From Sphingomonadales bacterium Ga0077557 (GTDB lineage Bacteria; Pseudomonadota; Alphaproteobacteria; Sphingomonadales; Sphingomonadaceae): a DNA stretch of 64,000 nt. Below, in pieces: positions 1 through 8,594 of the stretch (position 1 is its first letter; the number at the start of each line of letters is the position of its first letter). The notes under the pieces were generated by a model that did not search any database, was not told the DNA's origin, and was given only the letters and a program-made list of their open reading frames with translations. The stretch is taken from contig LNFI01000032.1 in assembly GCA_001464615.1 (NCBI GenBank), positions 310,001-374,000 on the forward strand. Direction: 5' to 3'. The translations under genes and the position numbers were made by a program.

Positions 1-26
1 GCCCAGGCGTTCCCGGCCCGGCATGA
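1..26 (+). CDS. 3' end of an upstream gene (partial, tentative)
   Basis: Bases 3-26 read as an open frame (PGVPGPA) ending in a TGA at 24-26 that overlaps the maiA start codon as ATGA. Such four-base overlaps are the usual junction inside operons in this window, so a co-transcribed gene probably ends here. In tyrosine catabolism the usual neighbour of maiA is fumarylacetoacetase, but eight codons cannot show identity. Confidence 0.3.
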
Positions 27-679
27 CCCCTCCGGTAATCGCAACATTATTTGATTATCATCGCTCCTCAGCCAGTTACCGGGTGCGGATTGCGTTGAAT
101 CTGAAGGGCATTGCCTGGTCGCGGGTGGCGGTAAACCTGCTCGAAAACGAACAAGGCAGCGCCGCCAATCTCGCGCGGAACCCGCAAGGGCAGGTGCCGA
201 CGCTCGAAATTGACGGCCTATCGCTGATTCAGAGCCTGGCGATTATCGACTATCTCGACTCGACCCGCCCAACGCCGCCCTTGCTCCCGCGCGAACCGGC
301 AGCGCGCGCGCGGGTGATTGCGCAGGCACTGGTGATCGCCGCCGACACGCACCCGATCGGTAATATGCGTTTTATCCGCCAATTGGGCGACCAATTCGGC
401 GCAGATGAGGCGGCGAAGACTGTCTGGCGGCGGCACAGCATGGCATTGGGACTGCAAGCGCTGGAGGCGCTGGCAGAATCGGATGTGCCGCACAGCGCCG
501 GGCCCTTTCTCGGCGGCGATTCGCCCAACCTTGCCGATATCTGCCTGGTGCCGCAGCTCTATAATGCCCGCCGATTTGATCTGCCGCTTGATCCATATCC
601 TATTCTCGTCCGCGCCGATGCAGCAGCGAGTGCCCTACCGGCCTTTGCAGATGCGCATCCCGATCGGTTCCTGCCCTAG
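23..679 (+). CDS. maiA: Maleylacetoacetate isomerase (zeta-class glutathione transferase)
   Basis: This 218-residue protein has the length and layout of a zeta-class glutathione transferase: an N-terminal thioredoxin-like domain and a C-terminal helical domain. The zeta-class active-site signature is SSASYRVRIAL at residues 15-25; its serines activate glutathione. QVPTLEIDG and QSLAIIDYL are the conserved glutathione-site segments. The family isomerises maleylacetoacetate to fumarylacetoacetate in the cytosolic phenylalanine/tyrosine (homogentisate) pathway. The start overlaps an upstream stop by ATGA, which suggests translational coupling to a gene outside the window. No other tyrosine-catabolic gene is visible downstream. 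A different GST specificity cannot be excluded, but the signature is strong. Confidence 0.9.
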   Translation: MTPPVIATLFDYHRSSASYRVRIALNLKGIAWSRVAVNLLENEQGSAANLARNPQGQVPTLEIDGLSLIQSLAIIDYLDSTRPTPPLLPREPAARARVIAQALVIAADTHPIGNMRFIRQLGDQFGADEAAKTVWRRHSMALGLQALEALAESDVPHSAGPFLGGDSPNLADICLVPQLYNARRFDLPLDPYPILVRADAAASALPAFADAHPDRFLP

Positions 680-1133
680 CTGGCCCGTTGCCACCCAAGT
701 GCTGGGATCTAGACATTTTTGGCCGCTAGAGCGATTCTTCTAGGTCCAATTACAGCAACGTGCGTTAAATCTGCATCACCTCCGTTCGGCCTGAGCGAAG
801 TCGAAGGCCAAGCGGTGCGCCCTGTGCTTCGACTTCGCTCAGCACGAACGGTTCAGATTAAACGCACGCTGCTCATTTCGGCAGCTCTGCTCGATGCTGA
901 TGGATCGCTGCCACGCTTTGCTGCGTTAAGGGGCGATGCCTAGGAATGAACCTCTCATGACCCCGCCGCTCGTGCCGAACAATGACCTTTTTTTGGTCAA
1001 TTTTGCGATCACCTTGCTGGGCTAAGGGGTGAGGCCGTTGGCACAAATGGCGGTGAGAGCGGCAGCTCATGCTGCTGGTTCATGCTGTATTGATCATTGG
1101 GTTCAGCCTGTATTCGCTGGTTAGGAATCGCGT
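680..1133. other. Gene-free stretch with one stem-loop repeat
   Basis: There is no convincing gene in these 454 bases. The first half holds the 70-base stem-loop repeat at 782-851. The rest is unique sequence, with a small hairpin (TGACC, seven T, GGTCA) near 983-999. Any promoter of the following DUF2141 gene should lie here, but I see no clear consensus. Confidence 0.5.
782..851. repeat. Stem-loop repeat, family A copy 1
   Basis: An imperfect inverted repeat has arms at 782-806 and 827-851; the core arm is CTTCGACTTCGCTCAG and the tips are CCGTTCG/CGAACGG. The same core recurs at 53753-53898 and 54928-55010, so this is a dispersed REP-like element that lies only between genes. Its role is unknown; transcript stabilisation or gyrase/IHF binding are known for other REP families. 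Confidence 0.85.
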
Positions 1134-1661
1134 ATGAAGTATCGTTTTTTGGGTCTGACGCTGGCTTGCGTTGCAGTGAGTGTTTCTGCCGGTGTGGGTG
1201 CGCGGGCCGGTGGCCAGGATGCGCCTGCGTGCGAGAGTGGCGGCCCCGCGATTGAGGCAAAAATTGTCGGCTTGAAGGATCGCTCGGGCCGGATGAAGCT
1301 GGAACTTTATCCAGCGACAGAAGCCGATTTTCTGGCCGATGACTCGCTGCTGATTGCCGCTGGCAAGGTTTTTCACCGCGTCTGGGCACCGGTGCCGCAG
1401 GCTGGCCCGGTTACCCTGTGCATCAAGGTGCCCAAGCCAGGCCATTATGCGCTGTTTTTCACGCATGACCGGGATGGGAAGAACAAGTTCAATTTCTGGC
1501 GTGATGGCGGCGGCGTACCCAGCAATATTCGGATCGGTGCTGCCAAGCCCAAACTGGCCACCGCGACGATTGAGGTGGGTGATGGCGTCACCGTCACCAC
1601 CATCAAGGCGCAGTATCTGCGCGGGCTGAGCGGATTGGGGCCGCTGAACAAGGCGGAATAG
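1134..1661 (+). CDS. Secreted DUF2141-type protein
   Basis: The 175-residue product begins with a typical Sec signal peptide (MKYRFLGLTLACVAVSVSAG), so it should be periplasmic. The mature part has the features of the DUF2141 family, a small beta-rich secreted domain: IVGLKDRSGRMKLELYP, FHRVWAPV, and GHYALFFTHDRDGKNKFNFW. The family has no defined biochemical function. The gene has its own upstream region and lies 82 bases before the PhoD-like phosphatase on the same strand, so the two may be co-transcribed. No metal-binding or catalytic motif is apparent. Confidence 0.75.
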   Translation: MKYRFLGLTLACVAVSVSAGVGARAGGQDAPACESGGPAIEAKIVGLKDRSGRMKLELYPATEADFLADDSLLIAAGKVFHRVWAPVPQAGPVTLCIKVPKPGHYALFFTHDRDGKNKFNFWRDGGGVPSNIRIGAAKPKLATATIEVGDGVTVTTIKAQYLRGLSGLGPLNKAE

Positions 1662-1743
1662 CGGCCGGGCTTGTTTCTTCCTGTCACATATCGTCCATAT
1701 GGACGGTGCAAGGGCGGCAAATCGCTCAAACGGGAGAGACAGC

Positions 1744-3372
1744 ATGGCCATCCGTATCGATCGTCGTTCGTTCATCGTCACCGGCTCGATCGGCCTTGGC
1801 GCCTTTGCGATTCCGGGCTTTGCCCAAATGCCCAGTGTCCAGGCGGCGCGGGGTTTTACCCACTCGGTCGCCAGCGGCGAGCCCAGCGCCGATTCGGTGC
1901 TGCTCTGGACGCGCTATGTCCCCGTCGATGAAGCGGCGGTGCATCTGCGTGCCGAAATCGCTGAAACCGCCGATTTTGCACGGATCGTCTCGGGTGGCGT
2001 GCAGATCAGCGGACCCTGGCGCGATTATACCGCCAAGATTACCGTGGCAGGCCTGAAGCCGGGTACGCGCTATTATTTCCGCTTCGTCGCGCCGGATGGC
2101 AGCTTTTCCCCCGTTGGTCGCACCAAAACGCTGCCGGCCGGCCTTGCGCCGAGCTTCAAAGCCGCGATTTTTTCGTGCTCGAACCTGCCATTTGGCTATT
2201 TTAACGCCTATGCGCATGCGGCGCTGCGGGACGACATCGATCTCGCCATCCACCTTGGCGATTATTATTACGAGTACCAGACCGGCAGCTACCCCGCCGC
2301 CAAGGATGCCGTCGCCGGTCGCCAGCCGCTGCCCGCGACGGAGATTATCCACCTGGCCGACTACCGGCTGCGCTATGCCAGCTACCGCAGCGACCCCGAC
2401 CTGCAGAAGCTCCACAGCCTGGTGCCGATGATCGTCCAGTGGGACGATCATGAATCTACCAATGATAGCTGGGAAGGCGGTGCGCAGAACCATCAGCCCG
2501 CAGCCGAAGGCGAGTGGAGCATCCGCCGCGCTGCTGCGATCCAGGCTTACCGCGAATGGATGCCCGTGTCCGACGAGCCGTGGAAGGCCTATGAAATCGG
2601 CACGCTCGCCACGCTGTTCCGTACCGAAACGCGTCTGCTTGGCCGCACCAAGCCCAGCGAGCTGGCACCGCTCTTGTTCAAGCCCGATCCCGCCAAGGCG
2701 CTCGCCGAGTTCCGCGACGGCAGCTGGCAGGACCCGGCGGCGACGATGATGGGATCGCAGCAGGAGGATTGGCTGGCGCACGCGATGCGCGCTTCGGTGA
2801 AGGGCGGCACCAAATGGCAGGTGGTCGGCTTCGGGACGATTATGGGCAATACGGAGACCCCGCTCGGCGCGCCAAGCTGGCTCGCGCCCGATGCCGATCC
2901 GCGCGCTAAAGCCTATATGAATGCGGGCATTGCCGCGACCAAGGCTGGCCTGCCGTTCAATTTCGATAGCTGGGGCGGCTATCCCGCCGCGCGCAAACGC
3001 TTCCTGACATCGGCCCAAAAGATGGGCGCGAACCTGATCGTCATCTCGGGCGACAGCCATAATGCCTGGGCTTATGATCTGGGGCAGGACGGCAAGCCGG
3101 CGGGCGTTGAATTCGCTGGCCAGGGCGTCACCTCACCCGGTTTTGAAAGCGCGCTTGGCGTTGATCCCAAGATCGTCGCCAAAGCACTGGTCGAGCAGAA
3201 TCCCGAACTCAAATGGTGCGACACCAGCCGCCGCGGCTATATGGCGATGACGATCACGCCGACCAAGGTGCGCAACGACTGGATCTTCGTCGACACGATC
3301 AAGGCACCGACAGCAGCGGCGAGCATTGGCCACAGCGCGACGGTGCTGCGCGGGCGCAACGTCATGGCATAA
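1744..3372 (+). CDS. phoD: PhoD-type alkaline phosphatase/phosphodiesterase, Tat-exported
   Basis: The protein has 542 residues when started at the ATG at 1744, which follows a good Shine-Dalgarno (GGGAGAGACAGC). An in-frame ATG at 1699 would add 15 residues before the signal peptide and is less likely. The N-terminus RIDRRSFIVTGSIGLGAF is a twin-arginine-like signal. Next comes the PhoD N-terminal beta-sandwich (FTHSVASGEPSADSVLLWTR) and the metallophosphatase domain with AIHLGDYYYEY, QWDDHESTNDSW and VISGDSHNAW. These carry the Asp, Asn and His ligands of the Fe/Ca centre. PhoD enzymes release phosphate from mono- and diesters in the periplasm. I do not see a Pho box. Confidence 0.9.
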   Translation: MAIRIDRRSFIVTGSIGLGAFAIPGFAQMPSVQAARGFTHSVASGEPSADSVLLWTRYVPVDEAAVHLRAEIAETADFARIVSGGVQISGPWRDYTAKITVAGLKPGTRYYFRFVAPDGSFSPVGRTKTLPAGLAPSFKAAIFSCSNLPFGYFNAYAHAALRDDIDLAIHLGDYYYEYQTGSYPAAKDAVAGRQPLPATEIIHLADYRLRYASYRSDPDLQKLHSLVPMIVQWDDHESTNDSWEGGAQNHQPAAEGEWSIRRAAAIQAYREWMPVSDEPWKAYEIGTLATLFRTETRLLGRTKPSELAPLLFKPDPAKALAEFRDGSWQDPAATMMGSQQEDWLAHAMRASVKGGTKWQVVGFGTIMGNTETPLGAPSWLAPDADPRAKAYMNAGIAATKAGLPFNFDSWGGYPAARKRFLTSAQKMGANLIVISGDSHNAWAYDLGQDGKPAGVEFAGQGVTSPGFESALGVDPKIVAKALVEQNPELKWCDTSRRGYMAMTITPTKVRNDWIFVDTIKAPTAAASIGHSATVLRGRNVMA

Positions 3373-3768
3373 GCGCCTCCCTGGGACGGAGTGTCGGGTC
3401 GGATCGTCCCCCGGACGATCCTTGAGCATGCGGGGTATGCTCAACCCGAAACTGGGGACCATTCGCGCTTTCAGCGAAGGGTGGAGGCGGTGTGCGGCAA
3501 GCGGTGCGCCTGCGACGGTGCACCGCGATTGCCTGCCTCATACGGCAGCTCCTGCGGCCAGCGAGATTGGGTTCGCGCGGAGGCGCGGAGGACGCGGAGG
3601 AGGCTGCGGCAATAGAAGCGCGCAACGCGCATCGCTCAAATGGCGAAGCCGCTGATCCTCGGCGATCTGCAAGCACCCAGCGCCCAAGGGCACAACGCCT
3701 CTGCGCCTCCGCGCCTCCGCGCGAACCAATCTTCGCTTCCGCTGACCGCTCCCGGCCCGGGCAGGAAC
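3373..3768. other. Convergent intergenic region
   Basis: phoD and ubiG converge on this 396-base gap. The only recognisable content is the long stem-loop repeat at 3570-3727. I see no convincing coding sequence and no classical T-run terminator. The large hairpin could itself end transcription or protect transcript ends from both sides. Confidence 0.5.
3570..3727. repeat. Long stem-loop repeat, family B copy 1
   Basis: Perfect 22-base inverted arms lie at 3570-3591 (GGTTCGCGCGGAGGCGCGGA onward) and 3706-3727, with about 114 bases between them. The arm motif GCGCGGAGGCGCGGAGG matches the elements at 52326-52515 and 52575-52756. This looks like a dispersed, intergenic, mobile-like hairpin element. 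It has no coding capacity I can support. Confidence 0.85.
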
Positions 3769-4506
3769 TCAGGCGCGTACCGCCGTCATCAGGTAATTGA
3801 GCTTCGTGTCGTCACCGATCACGAACCCCTTGGCTGGCGAAAAGCTCAGACCCCGCACATCCGTTACCTTCAGCCCCGCACCCTCGACGATTGCCGTCAG
3901 TTCCTCAGGCGTCAGGAACTTGTCCCAGTCATGCGTGCCGCGCGGAATTTGACCCAAGCCCTCGGCAATCGAAATGAGGGCAATGCGTGACATGGCGGTG
4001 CGGTTCGGGGTGGAGAGGATCAGCAACCCGTCATCGGCCAGCGCGCCCGCCAGCCCGGCGACGAACGCGGTGGGATCGGTGACATGTTCGATCACTTCCA
4101 TCGAGGTGACGAGATCAAAACGCTCGCTGCCCAGATTCTCGACACTGCCGCTGCGATAATCGATCGCCAGGCCCGATTGCGCGGCATGCGCGCGCGCGGC
4201 CGCGATGTTTTCAGGCGCAGCATCCAGCCCGGCCAGCTTGGCCCCCAGCCGGGCGAGCGGTTCGCAGAGCAACCCCGCGCCACAGCCGACATCAAGTGCG
4301 GTCTTGCCGCTGAGTGGCGAAAAGCTGCGGTCATCGAGGCGCCAATGTGTATTTACGGCCGAGCGGATATAGCCGAGCCGCGCCGGATTGAGCCGGTGCA
4401 GCATGGCCGATGACCCCTTGGGGTCCCACCAGTCAGCCGCCATCGCGCCGAAATGCGCGGCTTCTTGGGGATTGATCGTCGTTGCGGGTGCGCTTGCTAT
4501 CGTCAT
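3769..4506 (-). CDS. ubiG: Ubiquinone biosynthesis O-methyltransferase UbiG
   Basis: This 245-residue class I SAM methyltransferase has motif I as ALDVGCGAGLL, followed by LAGLDAAPENIAAAR and FDLVTSMEVIEHV. The family-specific N-terminus (EAAHFGAMAADWWDPKG) and the segment LGQIPRGTHDWDKF identify UbiG rather than a generic methyltransferase. UbiG carries out both O-methylations of ubiquinone synthesis at the inner membrane. I chose the ATG at 4506 (MTIASAP); an ATG nine bases upstream is possible. The gene is divergent from aspartokinase with about 53 bases between starts, so both promoters must be compact. A second ubiquinone gene, coq7, lies 20 kb away. Confidence 0.93.
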   Translation of the reverse strand: MTIASAPATTINPQEAAHFGAMAADWWDPKGSSAMLHRLNPARLGYIRSAVNTHWRLDDRSFSPLSGKTALDVGCGAGLLCEPLARLGAKLAGLDAAPENIAAARAHAAQSGLAIDYRSGSVENLGSERFDLVTSMEVIEHVTDPTAFVAGLAGALADDGLLILSTPNRTAMSRIALISIAEGLGQIPRGTHDWDKFLTPEELTAIVEGAGLKVTDVRGLSFSPAKGFVIGDDTKLNYLMTAVRA

Positions 4507-4559
4507 GCGCCCCACTTATCAGGCAGCCCCTCTCAACCCAAGGGATTAGCGCGACCTCC

Positions 4560-5825
4560 ATGGCCCGTATTGTGATGAAGTTCGGCGGCACGTCGATGGC
4601 CGGGATCGAGCGGATCCGCAGCGTTGCCGCGCGCGTGAAGCGTGAGGTTGCAGCAGGCAATGAGGTCGCGGTCGTCGTGTCGGCGATGGCGGGGGAGACG
4701 GACCGGCTGGTGAATTTCTGCCGTGAAGCCTCTTCGCTTTATGATCCCCGCGAATATGATGTGGTGGTGGCGTCGGGGGAGCAGATCACCAGCGGCCTGC
4801 TCGCGATTGCCTTGCAGGCAATCGGCGTGCCGGCGCGCAGCTGGCTCGGTTGGCAATTGCCGATCCAAACCACTAACGCGCATGCGTCGGCGCGGATCGA
4901 CGAGATTAATGCTGATGCCCTGATCACGGCGATGGCATCGGGTGAAGTGGCGGTGATCCCCGGTTTTCAGGGCGTCGCCGAGGACAATCGCATCTCGACG
5001 CTGGGGCGTGGTGGGTCGGACACATCGGCGGTCGCGGTCGCGGCAGCGGTCAAGGCGGATCGTTGCGACATCTATACCGATGTCGATGGCGTCTATACGA
5101 CAGACCCGCGCATCGTGCCCCGCGCGCGCAAGCTCAGCCGCGTGACCTATGAAGAAATGCTTGAGCTGGCGAGCGTGGGCGCGAAAGTGCTGCAGACGCG
5201 CTCGGTGGGGCTGGCGATGAAGGAGGGCGTGCGCATTCAGGTGCTCTCCAGCTTTGATGATCCCAATAATTCAGCCACGGCAGACACATTGCCCGGCACA
5301 ATGATCGTCGGTGACGACGAAATCGGAGACGATATGGAACGCCAGCTCATCACCGGCATCGCGCATGACAAGAACGAAGCCAAGATTACGCTGATCGAAG
5401 TACCCGACAAGCCTGGTGCGGTCGCCCGGATTTTCGGCCCGCTGGCTGATATCAACATCAATGTCGACATGATCATCCAGAATATCGCGCATAACAGCGG
5501 ATCGACCGATGTGACCTTTACCGTGCCGCAGGCCGAACTCGCCCGCGCGCTTGATGCGCTTGATAAGGCAAAGGCCGATATCGGCTATGCCAGCCTGGTC
5601 CATGACAGCAAGGTCGCCAAGATTTCGGTGGTCGGCGTCGGGATGCGCAGCCATGCCGGTGTCGCCTCGGCAATGTTCAAGGCGCTGGCTGATCGCGGCA
5701 TCAACATCCAGGCGATCTCCACCAGCGAGATCAAGGTCAGCGTGCTGATCGAAGAGGATTATACCGAATTGGCGGTGCGCGTGCTGCACACGGCGTACGG
5801 GTTGGATGCGGAGGAAGTCGCTTGA
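4560..5825 (+). CDS. lysC: Aspartate kinase
   Basis: This 421-residue aspartokinase has the amino-acid-kinase domain first: KFGGTSM at residues 7-13, then GRGGSDTSAVAVAAA and TDVDGVYTTDPR. Two ACT regulatory domains follow at about residues 265-421 (VPDKPGAVARIFGPLAD and VGVGMRSHAGVASAMFKAL). It phosphorylates aspartate as the first step to lysine, threonine, methionine and diaminopimelate. The ACT layout is that of lysine/threonine-feedback-controlled enzymes. The ATG at 4560 gives the canonical MARIVMKFGG start. The stop overlaps the TTG start of the next gene, implying coupling. No lysine riboswitch is evident in the short leader. Confidence 0.95.
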   Translation: MARIVMKFGGTSMAGIERIRSVAARVKREVAAGNEVAVVVSAMAGETDRLVNFCREASSLYDPREYDVVVASGEQITSGLLAIALQAIGVPARSWLGWQLPIQTTNAHASARIDEINADALITAMASGEVAVIPGFQGVAEDNRISTLGRGGSDTSAVAVAAAVKADRCDIYTDVDGVYTTDPRIVPRARKLSRVTYEEMLELASVGAKVLQTRSVGLAMKEGVRIQVLSSFDDPNNSATADTLPGTMIVGDDEIGDDMERQLITGIAHDKNEAKITLIEVPDKPGAVARIFGPLADININVDMIIQNIAHNSGSTDVTFTVPQAELARALDALDKAKADIGYASLVHDSKVAKISVVGVGMRSHAGVASAMFKALADRGINIQAISTSEIKVSVLIEEDYTELAVRVLHTAYGLDAEEVA

Positions 5826-6841
5826 GCATCGGGGCAGAGCGCCTTGCTCGCCGCATGGCGCGCGGCGCGGCGTTCCTTGGCAGCGACACTGCAATCATCT
5901 GCGGCGCGATGTCGTGGGTGAGTGAGCGGCATCTGGTCTCCGCCATCTCGAACGCGGGTGGTTTCGGACTGATCGCGTGTGGGGCGATGTCGCCCGCGCT
6001 GCTCGATGCCGAGATCGCCGCGACTAAATCGCTGACGGCCAAGCCCTTTGGCGTGAACCTGATCACGATGCATCCGCAATTGTTCGATCTGATTGCCGTC
6101 TGCGCCAAACACGGCGTGACGCATGTTGTGCTGGCGGGCGGCCTGCCGCCAGCGGGCGCGCTTGATGCGATCAAGGCGAGCGGGGCCAAGGTGATCTGCT
6201 TTGCGCCCGCGCTCAGCCTGGCCAAAAAGCTGATCCGATCGGGTGTCGATGCGCTGGTGGTCGAGGGGATGGAGGCCGGTGGCCATATCGGCCCGGTATC
6301 GACCAGCGTGCTCGCGCAGGAGATTTTGCCGGAGGTGGCGGAGCAGGTGCCGGTGTTCGTGGCGGGCGGCATCGGCCGTGGCCAGGCGATCGCGGCGTAT
6401 CTCGATATGGGTGCAGCAGGTGTCCAGCTCGGCACGCGCTTTGCGTGCGCGACCGAGAGCATCGCGCACGCCAATTTCAAAAAGGCGTTCTTCCGGGCTT
6501 CAGCCCGCGACGCGATTGCCAGCGTCCAGATCGATCCGCGCTTGCCCGTTATTCCGGTGCGCGCGCTAAAAAATGCCGGGGCGGACCTGTTTACCGCCAA
6601 GCAGCGCGAAGTGGCGGCCCTGCTCGATGCCGGTTCGGTCGAAATGGGCGAGGCACAGCTGCAAATCGAACATTATTGGGCAGGTGCGCTGCGCCGCGCG
6701 GTGATTGATGGCGATGTCGAACATGGCAGCCTGATGGCCGGGCAATCGGTCGGCATGGTGACCAAGGAAGAGCCGGTTGTGGAGATTATCGCACAATTAA
6801 TGGACGACGCCGCGCACGCGCTGGAAAAACGGGCAGCCTGA
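5822..6841 (+). CDS. Nitronate monooxygenase-like flavoprotein
   Basis: The 339-residue protein is a TIM-barrel flavoenzyme of the nitronate monooxygenase/2-nitropropane dioxygenase family. Characteristic segments are AISNAGGFGLIACGAMSP, AKPFGVNLI, VEGMEAGGHIGP, PVFVAGGIGRGQAIAAYL and GAAGVQLGTRFACATES; the Gly-rich loops bind FMN. The family oxidises alkyl nitronates, but some members (FabK-like enoyl reductases) look similar. The absence of the usual FabK context favours the former. The start is a TTG overlapping the lysC stop; an internal ATG at 5855 (MARGAAFLGS) is a reasonable alternative. It is probably co-transcribed with lysC, with no obvious pathway link. Confidence 0.8.
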   Translation: MSIGAERLARRMARGAAFLGSDTAIICGAMSWVSERHLVSAISNAGGFGLIACGAMSPALLDAEIAATKSLTAKPFGVNLITMHPQLFDLIAVCAKHGVTHVVLAGGLPPAGALDAIKASGAKVICFAPALSLAKKLIRSGVDALVVEGMEAGGHIGPVSTSVLAQEILPEVAEQVPVFVAGGIGRGQAIAAYLDMGAAGVQLGTRFACATESIAHANFKKAFFRASARDAIASVQIDPRLPVIPVRALKNAGADLFTAKQREVAALLDAGSVEMGEAQLQIEHYWAGALRRAVIDGDVEHGSLMAGQSVGMVTKEEPVVEIIAQLMDDAAHALEKRAA

Positions 6842-6890
6842 CAGCAACCACCCTATTTTTTCATTTCTGACCAATGCTATACTCTAGCAG

Positions 6891-7691
6891 ATGGAGACAG
6901 CGCTTTTCGCCCGCACTGTATATCGGCCGACGACCAATCGGCAGCGTGTGCTGACGATTGCGATGATCATCCTGTTATACGTCATCGCGGGCTATCTGTT
7001 CCTTACCCTGCGCGATCGACCGCCCATCCGAATTGATCGTGAACCGCCCACCGTTGTTGAATTGCTGCCGCTGGTTGAACCGCCACAGCCAATACCGCCG
7101 CCGACAGTGCCGCCGCCGACAAATGTTAAGGCAGCGCCCAAGCCGGCACCATCGACACCGCGATCATCGCCCGTTCTCGTCGATACGCCCCCGCCCGCAC
7201 CAGTCCTGGCGCCACCGGCAATGCCGCGCATCGATTATACGCCAGCGCCTGCAGCACTTCCCGCGCCACCGCCGACGGTGGCGGGCGGTACGGTGGTTGG
7301 CGATAACGGCACGGGCGCTCAGGGCACTAATGGCGGGGGCTTCGGCAATGGCGGGTCGGGGACGGGCGGTGATGGAGGCGGTGGCCGCGACACGGTGACC
7401 AAGGCCGAATGGGCCAGGCAAGCGACCTGGGAGGAAATCTACGCTTTTCACCCGGCGGGCGCTCGGCAGGCCAAAATATCCGGATTTGCCGAGCTGCGCT
7501 GCCTCGCAACGCTGAAACGCCGGCTGAAAGCGTGCCAGGTGACCGCCGAGTCGCCGAAGGGCTGGCAATTTGGTCGCGCTGCACGGTCGCTTGCCCCGCA
7601 ACTGCGTGTTTTGCCGCGCAGGGAGAATGGCGTCGAAGTTGATAATGCTATGGTCTATTTCAAAATCAGATTTGATTTGCCGAAGGAATAG
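6891..7691 (+). CDS. TonB-like energy transducer family protein (copy 1)
   Basis: The 266-residue product has TonB architecture. A cytoplasmic N-terminus leads into one transmembrane helix at about residues 23-41 (VLTIAMIILLYVIAGYLF), then a Pro-rich spacer with many PPP and PAP repeats at about 50-130, a Gly-rich stretch (about 130-165), and a C-terminal globular domain (about 170-266) with an apparent Cys pair (ELRCLATLKRRLKACQV). TonB proteins couple the proton-motive force to outer-membrane receptors. No Shine-Dalgarno precedes the ATG, and a TATACT -10-like hexamer ends about 7 bases upstream, so the mRNA may be leaderless. A related gene follows, so they form a tandem pair. Confidence 0.7.
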   Translation: METALFARTVYRPTTNRQRVLTIAMIILLYVIAGYLFLTLRDRPPIRIDREPPTVVELLPLVEPPQPIPPPTVPPPTNVKAAPKPAPSTPRSSPVLVDTPPPAPVLAPPAMPRIDYTPAPAALPAPPPTVAGGTVVGDNGTGAQGTNGGGFGNGGSGTGGDGGGGRDTVTKAEWARQATWEEIYAFHPAGARQAKISGFAELRCLATLKRRLKACQVTAESPKGWQFGRAARSLAPQLRVLPRRENGVEVDNAMVYFKIRFDLPKE

Positions 7692-7777
7692 CAGGCGTCG
7701 CTGCGGTCGCCAGGCCATTTCAGGCTTGTTCCGCATCGGCCATTTTGTCGCCCGCCGTGCAGTGTTAGGCAGTGACC

Positions 7778-8506
7778 ATGGAGGTGATTCTGCGAGAACC
7801 CGGCGGCTATGCGGCGATTACGCCGCGCCAGCGGCTGTTCACAATCCTGCTGGTCCTGGCGCTGCATCTTGCGGTGATTGCGCTGCTGATGCTGGTGCCC
7901 GCCGCGCGCCGGGTGGTGATCGACAACAGCCCTTTCATCGTCAAATTATTACCGCTTGATGCAGCGGATGCCCCGGCGCCCTCCGCGCCACCGCCGCCCA
8001 GCGCCAGCACACCGCCCGCCGCGACCAAGCCAGCCCCTGTTACGCCCGTCCGGCAAGACGCGCCCCCGGTGAAACCCAGCCCGGCGCCGCTGCCCGTGCC
8101 GCGCCCAGTCGATCTGCTGCCCGCTGCGCCGCCCGCGCCGACGGTTGGCAGTGGCGATATTGTCATGCGCGGTGGGCGCTCCGTGCAGCCCGGTCTCCAG
8201 CCGGCGCGCTGGGTACGTAAAATCACCGACGATGAATTTTTCCCGCTGATGGACGAGGATCTGTGGCGGGTGCCGATGGATGTGACGTTTCGGCTGCGCT
8301 GTCTGGTCGCCGCCGACAACCAGATCGATTGCCGCATTCTGAGCGAATCGCCGACCATTCCGGGGGTCCGCAAAGCCGTGCTGCGGGGCCTGCCGCTGCT
8401 CAGGATGCGGCCGCCAATGCGCGACGGGGTGCCGCTGACCGATCAGCCGGTGGAGTTTGAATGGCGGGTTGGCGTCCATAGCCGATTTTCTGCGCTTGGC
8501 GGTTGA
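7778..8506 (+). CDS. TonB-like energy transducer family protein (copy 2)
   Basis: With the ATG at 7778 this protein has 242 residues and begins ME-, like its upstream paralogue. An in-frame GTG at 7772 is an alternative. It has one transmembrane helix at about residues 21-45 (LFTILLVLALHLAVIALLML), a Pro-rich periplasmic linker (about 70-130) and a C-terminal domain beginning near WVRKITDDEFFP. That domain again carries two Cys (FRLRCLVAADNQIDCRIL), the same layout as copy 1 (ELRCLATLKRRLKACQV). No ExbB/ExbD genes are adjacent, so if these are true TonBs they must use partners encoded elsewhere. Confidence 0.7.
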   Translation: MEVILREPGGYAAITPRQRLFTILLVLALHLAVIALLMLVPAARRVVIDNSPFIVKLLPLDAADAPAPSAPPPPSASTPPAATKPAPVTPVRQDAPPVKPSPAPLPVPRPVDLLPAAPPAPTVGSGDIVMRGGRSVQPGLQPARWVRKITDDEFFPLMDEDLWRVPMDVTFRLRCLVAADNQIDCRILSESPTIPGVRKAVLRGLPLLRMRPPMRDGVPLTDQPVEFEWRVGVHSRFSALGG

Positions 8507-8594
8507 TTGCTGGCTGATGGCTGGCGGGCAAGAATGTTCTTGCTGGCCTGCGAGGATGTTGGCGCGGCTTCGTGCAATCTGATAGCCGGGTGGC

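Noticed and set aside
1726..3060. 444-codon open frame on the minus strand opposite phoD
   Set aside because: It mirrors a well-supported phosphatase gene; long antisense frames are expected in G+C-rich DNA with few stops. No domain or start site supports it.
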